From NCBI GenBank assembly GCA_025359905.1, contig JANYDF010000006.1, positions 1-60,293 on the forward strand: DNA of 60,293 nt, given 5' to 3'. Made by a program: the position numbers and the translations under genes. Shown here in pieces: positions 27,617 through 35,374 of this stretch. Within the stretch, counting starts at the first letter, position 1; the number at the start of each line of letters is the position of its first letter. The stretch comes from Rhodospirillales bacterium (GTDB lineage Bacteria > Pseudomonadota > Alphaproteobacteria > Acetobacterales > Acetobacteraceae). The notes below the pieces were generated by a model, which was not told the DNA's origin, did not search any database, and saw only the letters and a list, made by a program, of their open reading frames with translations.

Positions 27617-28447
27617 CTACCACCCCAGCAACCCCACCCCCGCCGCGACTGCGGCGCACGCCAGCAGCCGCCAGCGGGTCAGCCGCTCGCCCAGGAACAG
27701 GTGCCCAATCACGGCGGCGAACACCACGCTGGTCTCGCGCAGCGCCGACACCGCGCCGATGGGTGCCCGCGTCATCGCGAACGTCACGGTGCCGTAAGTC
27801 AGCAGCGACAGCAACCCGCCGCCCAGCGCGCGCACGCTATGCCCGCCGCGCAGACTAAGCCCGCCCCAGCCGCGTATTGCCACGCACACCACCGGCAGGA
27901 CCGCGCCGTAAATCAGGAACATCCACGCCGCATAACCGCCCGACCCGCCCGCGCGGCGCACGCCGATGCCATCGATGGTGGTGTAGGTGGCGATCACCGC
28001 CCCGGTCGCCAGCGCCAGCAGCACCGCGCGGCGGCTGGCGCTGTCCAGCTTGCGGACCAGACCGAGCAAGCCCGCCGACACCAGCGCGATGCCCGCCGCC
28101 ATTGGCCAGCCCGGCATTTCGCCCGCCGCGACCACTGCCGCCAGCGTGACCAACAGCGGCGCCGAGCCGCGCGCGACGGGGTAGACCTGCCCGAGATCGC
28201 CGGTGTCATAGGCCAGCACCAGAAACACGCTGTAGCCGGTTTGCAGCAACGCCGACGCCACCAGCCACGGCCACGCCGCCGCATCGGGCAGCGGCACCGA
28301 AGCGGCCCACGGGATCGAGGCCGCCGTGGTGGCGAAGCTCATCAGCGTCATCGCCCGCAGCCGGTCTGGCCCACCGCGCAACAGCGCATTCCAGGTGGCG
28401 TGCAGCACGGCGGCCAGCAGCACCAGCGCAAACAGCAGCGGCGTCAT
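27617..28447 (-). CDS. EamA/DMT-family transporter
   Basis: A 276-residue membrane protein with about ten hydrophobic segments arranged as two EamA-like halves. Signals include the N-terminal LLAAVLHATWNALLR, AYDTGDLGQVYPVARGSAPL in the first half and PIGAVSALRETSVVFAAVIG in the second. DMT proteins export metabolites or drugs; the substrate cannot be told. It stands 94 bp downstream of the propeller genes' promoter region and 64 bp from the RND pump gene. It could be the last gene of the RND transcript. Confidence 0.88.
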   Translation of the reverse strand: MTPLLFALVLLAAVLHATWNALLRGGPDRLRAMTLMSFATTAASIPWAASVPLPDAAAWPWLVASALLQTGYSVFLVLAYDTGDLGQVYPVARGSAPLLVTLAAVVAAGEMPGWPMAAGIALVSAGLLGLVRKLDSASRRAVLLALATGAVIATYTTIDGIGVRRAGGSGGYAAWMFLIYGAVLPVVCVAIRGWGGLSLRGGHSVRALGGGLLSLLTYGTVTFAMTRAPIGAVSALRETSVVFAAVIGHLFLGERLTRWRLLACAAVAAGVGLLGW

Positions 28448-28511
28448 TCTCAGGCGGGGTCCGTTGGCTGTTGGCGCGTCGCTCCGCCGCCAGCATAGCC
28501 CGGCCGATGGA

Positions 28512-31500
28512 TTATGCCAGTCCCGTGACGCCCGGTTTCGGCCCGCCGCGCAGCACCACGTAGATCGCCGGGATCACCAGCACGGTCAGCAGTGTCGAAC
28601 TGGCCAGCCCGAACAGCAGCGAGATGGCGAGGCCCTGGAAGATTGGGTCGGTCAGGATGGTGGCCGCCCCGATCATCGCCGACAGCGCCGTCAGCAGGAT
28701 CGGCTTGAAGCGGATCGCCCCCGCCTCCAGCACGATCTGCCGCATGGTCAGGCCCTCGGCCGGCACGTGGCGGATGAAGTCCACCAGCAGGATAGAATTG
28801 CGCACGATAATCCCGGCCAGCGCGATGAAGCCGATCATCGAGGTGGCGGTGAATGGCGCCCCCAGCAGCCAATGCCCTGGCACGATGCCGATCAGCGTCA
28901 GCGGCACCGGGGTTAGCACCACCAAGGGCACCCGGAAGCTGCCGAACTGCGCCACCACCAGAATATAGATGCCCAGCAACGCCACGCCGAACGCCGCCCC
29001 CATGTCGCGGAAGGTCACGAAAGTGATCTCCCACTCGCCGTCCCACAGCAGGCTCGGGCGGCTTTCGTCGTCCGGCTGGCCGCGCAATGAGATCATGGGC
29101 GGCGTCAGTTTGCCCCAGTCGTGTGCCGCGATGGCCTTGTCCACCGCGAGCATTCCGTAGATCGGCGCTTCGAACTTGCCCGCCAGCTCGGCCATCACCA
29201 TCGTGGCGGAATGCAGATCGCGGCGAAACAGCGTGGGCGATCCGGTCTCACGCGTGGCGCGCACCACCTCGCCCAACTCGACGATGCCGCGATTGCCGGG
29301 CAGCGCGTTGGCGGGCACCGGCGTGGAGGCCAGCCGCTCGTTCCAGCTCAAATCGCGGCGCGGCAAACCCACCACGATATCCAGCGGCGAGCGGTTTTCG
29401 CCGCGGTACGAGTAACCCACCGGCACGCCGCCGAACAGCGCCCGCACCGTGTCGTACACATCGGATTGCTCGACGCCGAGGAATTCCAGCCGGTCCTGGT
29501 CGATGGCAATCCGCAGGCGCGGGCGCGGTTTGCCGTAGCTGTCATCGATATCGACGATGAACGGCACGCTGCGGAACACCGCCTTCAACTCCTCTGCCGT
29601 AGCGCGGCGGGTGGCTTCGTCGGGGCCATAGATCTCGGCCAGCAGGGTTGCCAGCACCGGCGGGCCGGGCGGGGCTTCCACCACTTTCAACACCGCGCCG
29701 TCCGGCAACGCCAAGGCGCGCAGCCGCTCGCGCAAGTCCAGCGCGATGGCATGGCTGGCGCGTTTGCGCGATTCCTTTGGCGTCAGCAGCACATGCAGAT
29801 CGCCCAGTTCCGGCGCGGCGCGCATGTAATAGTGCCGCACCAGCCCGTTGAAATCGAACGGCTGCGCGGTGCCGGCATAGGCCTGCGCGCCGGTGACTTC
29901 CGGCACCAGCTGCGCGATGCGTGCGGCGGCGAACAACGCCTGTTCGGTGGCTTCCAGGCTGCTGCCTTCCGGCAGGTTCAGCACCACCGACAACTCGGCT
30001 TTATTGTCGAACGGCAGCAGTTTTACCGTGACGTCCTCGGTATAGAACAGCACGCAACTGCCCACCGTGGCCACACCGGCCACGCCCAGGAACAGCCACG
30101 CCGTCCAGCGCCGCGCCACGATCGGCCCGGCCACCGCGCGATACACCCGCCCCAGCGCGCCCTCGCCGTGCGCTTTCGGCACTTCGCGGCGCGGGGCCAG
30201 TTTCAGCATCAGCCACGGCGCCACCGCCATCGCGACAAAGAACGAGAACAGCATCGCCGCCGAGGCGTTCACCGGGATCGGCGCCATGTACGGCCCCATC
30301 AGGCCCGACACGAACAGCATCGGCAGCAGCGCCGCCACCACGGTCAGCGTGGCGACCACGGTCGGGTTGCCAACTTCGGCCACGGCTTCAACGGCGGCGC
30401 GCATCTTGTCGCGCCCGTCGCGCATACCCCAGTGGCGGGCAATGTTCTCCACCACCACAATCGCGTCGTCCACCAGAATGCCGATGGCAAAGATCAGCGC
30501 GAACAAACTAACGCGGTTGATCGAATAACCCATCACATTGGCGGCAAACAGCGTCAGCAGAATTGTCGCCGGGATCACCACCAGCGTTACCACCGCCTCG
30601 CGCCAGCCGATGGCGAAGGCGATCAAGGCCACGATGGAGACCGTGGCCAGACCGAGGTGAAACAGCAACTCGTCGGCTTTGGCGTTGGCGGTCGCGCCGT
30701 AGTCGCGCGTCACCTCGGCCTGCACATCGGCGGGAATCAGCGTGCCACGCAGCAAACTCAACCGCTGCTGCACCGCGTTGGCAACGGTGACCGCATTCGC
30801 CCCGGCACGCTTGGCCAGCGCCAGGCTGACCGCCGGGGTGCGCTGCCAAGCGCCGTCATGCGGGGCGAAATTCCACGCCCGCGCTTCCACCGGCCCGCCG
30901 CCCACCGTGACGGTTGCGACATCGCGCACATAGACCGGGCGATTGTCGCGCGTGCCGATCAGCAGCAAACCGATATCCGGCACGCCGAGCAGCGTCTGCC
31001 CGGCCGCCACCGTGCGCGCCACCCCGGCATCGCGGATGGAACCCGCCAAAAATGACCTGTTGGCGCCGCGCAGCTTGCCGAGCAATTGCTGCAACGTCAC
31101 ACCGTACAGCGACAGCTTCTCCGGGTCCGGTGCGACGCGGATTTCCTGCGGTGCTGCGCCAGACAGATAACTTGCCCCCGCCCCCGGCGTCTTGGTCAGC
31201 TCGACTTGCAGCTTGAGCGCCAATTGGCTGAGGTCCGCTTGTGTCCAGCGCGCTGCCGCTGCTGGCGTGGGCGACAGCGTCACCACCACGGCGGCCACGT
31301 CGTCGATGCCGCGCCCGGCGATCAGCGGCGGCTGGATGCCGGTCGGGATGCGGTCCATATGCGCGGCGATCTTGTCGTTCACCCGCAGCACCGCCGCGTC
31401 CTCGCCGGTGCCGACCGCGAAGCGCGCGGTGATCAGCACGCGATCATCCTGCGTCTGGCTGTAGATATGCTCGACGCCGGGGATCGCCGCCAGCAGCGTC

Positions 31501-31718
31501 TCCAGCGGCTTGGTGACCAATTCCGCCGCGTCCGCCGCCTTCAGCCCATCGGCCGACACGGCAACATCGACCAGCGGCACATGGATTTGCGGATCTTCCT
31601 CGCGCGGGATGGTCAGCAGCGCCACCAGCCCGGCGGCGAGCGCCGCCAGCAGGAACAGCGGCGTCAATTTGGAGCGAATGGTGCCTTGGGTCAGGCGCCC
31701 GGAAATGCCGAGCTTCAT
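28512..31718 (-). CDS. RND efflux pump, inner-membrane transporter (AcrB/HAE-1 type)
   Basis: A 1,068-residue proton-driven pump. The N-terminal transmembrane helix (LTPLFLLAALAAGLVALLTI), the conserved PREEDPQI, the GILVDDAIVVVENI segment with the proton-relay aspartates, and GIIVRNSILLVDFI in the second half are all visible. The two large periplasmic loops are present and the length is normal. I chose ATG 31718 because it forms an ATGA overlap with the adaptor gene. It is the fourth gene after the ArsR regulator. No outer-membrane channel gene is nearby, so TolC-like partners must come from elsewhere. Confidence 0.92.
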   Translation of the reverse strand: MKLGISGRLTQGTIRSKLTPLFLLAALAAGLVALLTIPREEDPQIHVPLVDVAVSADGLKAADAAELVTKPLETLLAAIPGVEHIYSQTQDDRVLITARFAVGTGEDAAVLRVNDKIAAHMDRIPTGIQPPLIAGRGIDDVAAVVVTLSPTPAAAARWTQADLSQLALKLQVELTKTPGAGASYLSGAAPQEIRVAPDPEKLSLYGVTLQQLLGKLRGANRSFLAGSIRDAGVARTVAAGQTLLGVPDIGLLLIGTRDNRPVYVRDVATVTVGGGPVEARAWNFAPHDGAWQRTPAVSLALAKRAGANAVTVANAVQQRLSLLRGTLIPADVQAEVTRDYGATANAKADELLFHLGLATVSIVALIAFAIGWREAVVTLVVIPATILLTLFAANVMGYSINRVSLFALIFAIGILVDDAIVVVENIARHWGMRDGRDKMRAAVEAVAEVGNPTVVATLTVVAALLPMLFVSGLMGPYMAPIPVNASAAMLFSFFVAMAVAPWLMLKLAPRREVPKAHGEGALGRVYRAVAGPIVARRWTAWLFLGVAGVATVGSCVLFYTEDVTVKLLPFDNKAELSVVLNLPEGSSLEATEQALFAAARIAQLVPEVTGAQAYAGTAQPFDFNGLVRHYYMRAAPELGDLHVLLTPKESRKRASHAIALDLRERLRALALPDGAVLKVVEAPPGPPVLATLLAEIYGPDEATRRATAEELKAVFRSVPFIVDIDDSYGKPRPRLRIAIDQDRLEFLGVEQSDVYDTVRALFGGVPVGYSYRGENRSPLDIVVGLPRRDLSWNERLASTPVPANALPGNRGIVELGEVVRATRETGSPTLFRRDLHSATMVMAELAGKFEAPIYGMLAVDKAIAAHDWGKLTPPMISLRGQPDDESRPSLLWDGEWEITFVTFRDMGAAFGVALLGIYILVVAQFGSFRVPLVVLTPVPLTLIGIVPGHWLLGAPFTATSMIGFIALAGIIVRNSILLVDFIRHVPAEGLTMRQIVLEAGAIRFKPILLTALSAMIGAATILTDPIFQGLAISLLFGLASSTLLTVLVIPAIYVVLRGGPKPGVTGLA

Positions 31719-32755
31719 GGCGCGGCCAGCGTTTCGCCGCCCTGCAAGCCCGAGAGAATCTCGACCCCATCGGGCAATTCCGCCGATGGCGTATCGCGGC
31801 CGCGCTGCACCGGGAACTCGATGCCGTCGTTGCGGCGCACGTAGTCCAGCCCGAAGCGCGACACGATCAGATGCCCCGGGATCACCACCGCCGGGCGTTG
31901 CCCCGCGTCGATCCACACCCGCACCCGCTGGCCGACAAAATAGCCGCCCAGGCCCGGCACCGTGGCATCGGCCAGCACCCGGCCATCGGCGATCTGCGGA
32001 TACACCAGCGATACCGCGCCGAACACCGCGCCCGACCCCGGCGGCATCTGATCCAATCGCACCTTGTCGCCAACATGCAAATTCTGCGCGTGACGTTCCG
32101 GCACACTCAGCCGCAGCACGTAATTGCCCTCGGCAATGCGCGCCACCGGCTCGCCCGGCAAGATCACGCTGCCGCGCGTCACCGGCACCTGCAACACCCG
32201 CCCGCTGATCGGCGCCAGCACCGCGCCCTCGCTGAGTTGCTGCTCGATCACCGCCCGCTCGGCGGTGCGCGCCGCCAGCGCGTTGCTGGCCACCGAGAAC
32301 TCGGTGCGCGCCCGCTCGATCGATTGCTGCGAGGTCGCCCCGGTGCGGCCCAGCGTTTCCTGCCGCGCCAATTCCAATTGCGCTTGTTGCAGGCTGGACT
32401 TCAATCCGGCCAATTGCGCGTCGAACGCGCGCATCTGCAATTGCAGCTTGCCGTCGCCGACCAAGGCGATGGTCTGGCCCTGCCGTACCTCATCGCCGTC
32501 GCGCACCTCCAGCGCCACCACGGTGCCGCCGATGCGGGCGCGGGCAGGCACAACATTTTGGCTTTCCACTGTGGCGAACACGGCTTTTTCGTCGGCCAGC
32601 GGGCGCAGCGTGGCGGTGAATGGGGTTTGCGCGTGGGCGGACGGCGCAACGGCCAGCAAGGGCAAGGCAACAACCGCGAGATAGCCCCCTCTCCTCCGGT
32701 ACGCCGCAGCACTTGCCAAACCCTTGCCGAAGGGTGCAGTCACAACGCCCAACAT
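31715..32755 (-). CDS. RND efflux pump, periplasmic adaptor (membrane fusion) protein
   Basis: A 346-residue adaptor with an N-terminal hydrophobic stretch (VVALPLLAVAPSAHA) that can act as a signal peptide, a lipoyl-like barrel-sandwich segment (GGTVVALEVRDGDEVRQGQ), a coiled-coil hairpin (LAGLKSSLQQAQLELARQE through ERAVIEQQ) and the returning lipoyl half APISGRVLQVPVTRGS. It links the RND pump to an outer-membrane channel. It lies 27 bp after the rhodanese gene and overlaps the pump gene by 4 bp. Confidence 0.9.
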   Translation of the reverse strand: MLGVVTAPFGKGLASAAAYRRRGGYLAVVALPLLAVAPSAHAQTPFTATLRPLADEKAVFATVESQNVVPARARIGGTVVALEVRDGDEVRQGQTIALVGDGKLQLQMRAFDAQLAGLKSSLQQAQLELARQETLGRTGATSQQSIERARTEFSVASNALAARTAERAVIEQQLSEGAVLAPISGRVLQVPVTRGSVILPGEPVARIAEGNYVLRLSVPERHAQNLHVGDKVRLDQMPPGSGAVFGAVSLVYPQIADGRVLADATVPGLGGYFVGQRVRVWIDAGQRPAVVIPGHLIVSRFGLDYVRRNDGIEFPVQRGRDTPSAELPDGVEILSGLQGGETLAAP

Positions 32756-32782
32756 GTCGAAATCCCTTTCCGGGAAACGTGC

Positions 32783-33097
32783 TCAGCGAACCGACGGCAA
32801 CCCGGCCGATTTCCATGCGGCCAAGCCGCCCGCCATGTGGCCCATCACCGCCACGCCCGCCTTGCGGCAAGCCTCCATCGCCATGCCGGAGCGTTTGCCG
32901 ACGCCGCATTGCAGGATCACCTGTGCCGCTTGGCCGGGCAATTTGGCCGGATCGAAGCTGGACAGCGGCACGTTCACCGCGCCCGCGATGCGCTCGGCGG
33001 CGAATTCGCCCGCTTCGCGCACATCGACAAGCACCGCCTCGCCCTTGGCGATCAAGGATTTGACAGTCTGCACATCGAGATTTTGCATCGTGGTCAT
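32783..33097 (-). CDS. Single-domain rhodanese (sulfurtransferase)
   Basis: A 104-residue protein with the rhodanese fold: VLVDVREAGEF, then the active-site loop QCGVGKRSG with the persulfide-carrying cysteine, and a C-terminal GGLAAWKSAGLP. Such proteins move sulfane sulfur, often in sulfide detoxification. The ATG overlaps the arsR stop (ATGA), so both are translated together. Together with a BigR/SqrR-like regulator it points to handling of reactive sulfur in the cytoplasm. Confidence 0.9.
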   Translation of the reverse strand: MTTMQNLDVQTVKSLIAKGEAVLVDVREAGEFAAERIAGAVNVPLSSFDPAKLPGQAAQVILQCGVGKRSGMAMEACRKAGVAVMGHMAGGLAAWKSAGLPSVR

Positions 33098-33432
33098 GCC
33101 TGCGGCTCCGGTTGCGGTGGCAGCGCGCACTGCGGCGCGCAGTAAATGTTGTACAGCGTCTCCAGCACGCTTTTGGCTTCGCTGCTGGCAATGGAATAGT
33201 AGATGGTCTGGCCGTCGCGCCGCGTATCGACCAGCCCATCCTTGCGCAACAGCGCCAGATGCTGCGACACGGTGGAATCGCGCACGTTCAGGAACGCGGC
33301 CAACTCGCCCACGGCGCGCTCGCCGCCGATCAACTGGCACAGAATCAACAGCCGATGCCGGTTGGCCAGCGACTTCAGCAACTCACTGGCGGCATCGGCG
33401 GCGGCGTTCATCAGGGCGGGTTGTATCTGCAT
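33094..33432 (-). CDS. ArsR-family regulator, BigR/SqrR-like persulfide sensor
   Basis: A 112-residue winged-helix repressor with the recognition helix DSTVSQHLALLRKDGLV and a beta-wing TRRDGQTIYYSI. Two cysteines, Cys32 (LLILCQLIGG) and Cys98 (YNIYCAPQC), are 66 residues apart. That is the same spacing as Cys42/Cys108 in BigR and Cys41/Cys107 in SqrR, which form a polysulfide bridge when sulfide rises. A third cysteine, Cys102, is present. I start at ATG 33432; the frame is open 16 codons further, but those codons cover the operator-like palindrome. It probably represses its own operon and perhaps the divergent genes. Confidence 0.87.
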   Translation of the reverse strand: MQIQPALMNAAADAASELLKSLANRHRLLILCQLIGGERAVGELAAFLNVRDSTVSQHLALLRKDGLVDTRRDGQTIYYSIASSEAKSVLETLYNIYCAPQCALPPQPEPQA

Positions 33433-33434
33433 GA

Positions 33435-33450
33435 ATGCGTAGATACGAAT
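33435..33450. promoter_or_regulatory. Operator-like imperfect palindrome next to arsR
   Basis: ATGCGTAGATACGAAT, 12 of 16 positions identical to the perfect palindrome at 33551. It sits 3 bp upstream of the arsR start codon, a position suited to autorepression. Role inferred. Confidence 0.45.
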
Positions 33451-33550
33451 GTTTCCGGCGGACGTCAAGGGGGCCGGCAAGGGGCTATCGTATGATTGCG
33501 CAGCAGATCGTTTTGCACATTCGTAGCATGCAGACGCATTATATTCATAC

Positions 33551-33566
33551 TTGCGTAGCTACGCAA
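33551..33566. promoter_or_regulatory. Perfect 16-bp palindrome, candidate ArsR operator
   Basis: TTGCGTAGCTACGCAA is a perfect inverted repeat in the 176-bp divergent region, 43 bp upstream of the DUF2892 gene. A related imperfect site adjoins arsR, and a half site (TTCGTAGCATGC) lies between at about 33520. This arrangement fits a repressor acting on both directions. Confidence 0.5.
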
Positions 33567-33608
33567 TTTCTCATATATAGGCGGCAACGCAGACGCAGGA
33601 CACCGCCC

Positions 33609-33812
33609 ATGAGCATCGATAGTGCCGTTCTCAGTTTCGCCGGTCTGGTGGTGCTGGCCAGCATCGCGCTGACCCTGCTGGTCAGCCCGTGGTGGCTGCT
33701 GCTGACCGGGTTTGCCGGGGTCAACATGCTGCAAGCCAGCGTCACCGGGTTCTGCCCGGCCGCCATCGTGTTCCGCCGCCTGGGCCTGAAGCCCGGCTGT
33801 GCTTTTCAATAA
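33609..33812 (+). CDS. DUF2892 small membrane protein, copy 1
   Basis: A 67-residue protein with two hydrophobic segments and the DUF2892 end pattern: GFAGVNMLQASVTGFCPAAI followed by RRLGLKPGCAF. Related domains occur in YgaP, a rhodanese fused to membrane helices. It is transcribed divergently from the ArsR/rhodanese/RND operon and precedes a second DUF2892 gene by 12 bp. The cysteines in GFCP and PGCA are conserved features of this group. Confidence 0.82.
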   Translation: MSIDSAVLSFAGLVVLASIALTLLVSPWWLLLTGFAGVNMLQASVTGFCPAAIVFRRLGLKPGCAFQ

Positions 33813-33824
33813 GGGAAATCTTCC

Positions 33825-34016
33825 ATGACCAAGAATGTCGGCACCATCGACCGCGCCGCCCGCGCCATCCTCGGCCTTGCGCTGATCGCCTGGGCGCTGT
33901 CCGGCGGCCCCATCTGGGCCTGGATCGGCGTGGTGCCGCTGGTCACCGCCGCCTTCTCGTTCTGCCCGCTGTACAGCGTGCTCGGGCTGCGCACCTGCCC
34001 GGCCGTCAAAGCCTAA
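33825..34016 (+). CDS. DUF2892 small membrane protein, copy 2
   Basis: A 63-residue protein starting MTKNVGTIDRAARAILGLAL with the typical end FSFCPLYSVLGLRTCP. It has two membrane helices. This is the commoner, YgaP-like form of DUF2892. GGGAAA lies upstream at good spacing. It is the middle gene of the three-gene divergent unit. Confidence 0.87.
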   Translation: MTKNVGTIDRAARAILGLALIAWALSGGPIWAWIGVVPLVTAAFSFCPLYSVLGLRTCPAVKA

Positions 34017-34027
34017 CGGAGGCGATC

Positions 34028-34384
34028 ATGCTGAACGACTGGCAGGCCACCACGGCCACCTACTCGGCGGCGCTGAAAGACGTGCGCGCCGGGCAGCCCG
34101 ATCTGATGAAGGGCTTTTCGGCGATGGCGCAAGCCGCGCTGAAGGCCAACGCGCTGGATACCAAAACCAAGGAGTTGCTGGCGCTCGGCATCGCGGTGGC
34201 GATCCGCTGCGACCCCTGCATCGCCTTCCACGCCGAAGCCGCCGTGCGCCAGGGAGCAACAAAGGAAGAAGTGCTGGAGACAGTCGGCATGGCGGTCTAC
34301 ATGGGCGCGGGTCCGGCGGTGATGTATGCTGCCCGGGCGCTGGAAGCGTTCGGGCAGTTTTCACAACTGAAGGCGGCGGCCTAA
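34028..34384 (+). CDS. AhpD-like carboxymuconolactone decarboxylase family protein
   Basis: A 118-residue protein with the redox motif CDPCIAFH (CxxCxxxH), the active site of AhpD-type alkyl hydroperoxidases, within ELLALGIAVAIRCDPC. The C-terminal GMAVYMGAGPAVMYAARALEA is typical of the family. Peroxidase or thiol-disulfide activity is likely in the cytoplasm, which fits oxidative or sulfane sulfur stress. GGAGG precedes the ATG by 6 nt. Its stop overlaps that of the convergent aroE-like gene by 2 bp. Confidence 0.87.
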   Translation: MLNDWQATTATYSAALKDVRAGQPDLMKGFSAMAQAALKANALDTKTKELLALGIAVAIRCDPCIAFHAEAAVRQGATKEEVLETVGMAVYMGAGPAVMYAARALEAFGQFSQLKAAA

Positions 34385-35235
34385 ACCCCGTAAATCTCGC
34401 CCACCTTCTTGCGCATCACGCTGGCGTCCACGTCCACGCCGGTCCAGTACTTGATGCTGATGACACCTTGATTGACCAGCATCCCCAGCCCGTCGATCAC
34501 CGTGCAGCCCGCCGCCTCGGCGTCGCGGATCAAGCGGGTGCGCGGCGGGCTGGGCACCACGTCGGCCACCACCATGCCCGGGCGCAGCGTGCGAATGTCG
34601 ATGTCCAGCCGCGCATCGACATCCGGGAATAGGCCGACGCTGGTGCAGTTCACCACGATGTCGGTGCCCTCCGGAATGCCCTGGGTGCCGCGCCACACTT
34701 GCAGGTCGCCGCGCGCCGGGGTGTGCACGTTCAGCAAGTCCACCAGATCGGCACCGCGCCGCGCGTCGCGGTTGACCACCATGATGCTGTGCGCGCCCGC
34801 CAGCGCCAGTTCCACCGCCACCGCACGCGCCGCCCCGCCCGCCCCTAACAGCACCACGCGCTTGCCGTTGGGGCTGACCACGCCGTCCAGCGATTTCAGA
34901 AAGCCCTTGCCGTCGGTGTTCTCGCCGATATAGGCGCCGCCGCGCCGCACCGCGCAGTTCACCGCGCCCATGATCGCCGCACTCTCGCCCAAGCCGTCGA
35001 GCAGCGGGATCACCGCGACCTTGTGCGGCAGCGAGCAGTTGAACCCGGCCCAGCCCATCGCCCGCGCGCCGCGCACCGCATCGCCCAGGTGCTCCGGCGT
35101 CACTTCGCAGTTGATGTAGCGCCAGTGCAGATTGTGGTGGCGGTACGCCGCCTCGATCATCGCCACGGTTGGGTTACCGGCGGCGGCCAGCGCGAACGAG
35201 CCGGTGAGCTGGGCGAGGAAATCGAGTGCAGCCAT
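34381..35235 (-). CDS. Shikimate/quinate dehydrogenase family protein (AroE-like)
   Basis: A 284-residue NAD(P)-dependent enzyme of the AroE fold. Visible are GFNCSLPHKV (with the catalytic Lys), NTDGKGFLKSL (with the catalytic Asp), the nucleotide-binding GAGGAARAV and the C-terminal DGLGMLVNQG. The substrate-binding start differs from standard AroE: instead of G-x-P-I-x-H-S-x-S-P it reads LTGSFALAAAGNPTVAMIE. So it may be a shikimate dehydrogenase-like enzyme acting on another substrate. A strong hairpin covers its ribosome binding site. Confidence 0.82.
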   Translation of the reverse strand: MAALDFLAQLTGSFALAAAGNPTVAMIEAAYRHHNLHWRYINCEVTPEHLGDAVRGARAMGWAGFNCSLPHKVAVIPLLDGLGESAAIMGAVNCAVRRGGAYIGENTDGKGFLKSLDGVVSPNGKRVVLLGAGGAARAVAVELALAGAHSIMVVNRDARRGADLVDLLNVHTPARGDLQVWRGTQGIPEGTDIVVNCTSVGLFPDVDARLDIDIRTLRPGMVVADVVPSPPRTRLIRDAEAAGCTVIDGLGMLVNQGVISIKYWTGVDVDASVMRKKVGEIYGV

Positions 35236-35259
35236 GCGGGCCTCCTGAACGAGGCCCGC
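35236..35259 (-). promoter_or_regulatory. Hairpin enclosing the Shine-Dalgarno of the aroE-like gene
   Basis: On the minus strand GCGGGCCTC and GAGGCCCGC form a perfect 9-bp GC-rich stem with a 6-nt loop, ending directly at the ATG. The Shine-Dalgarno AGGAGG lies half in the loop and half in the 3' arm. This could limit translation or act as a temperature- or protein-controlled switch. Structure seen, function inferred. Confidence 0.55.
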
Positions 35260-35374
35260 AAGCTAGCCTTGGCGCACCGCATACCGCAACAGCATGCACC
35301 CGAAGCATCCGGCGCGTTAGCTCCCTGTTCACCGGCTTGCGCCACACTCACGGCAATGACACCAGGGGCAAGCG

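Noticed and set aside
29121-31055. Open plus-strand frame of 644 codons
   Set aside because: Antisense of the RND pump gene; His/Gln/Arg-rich, no domain.
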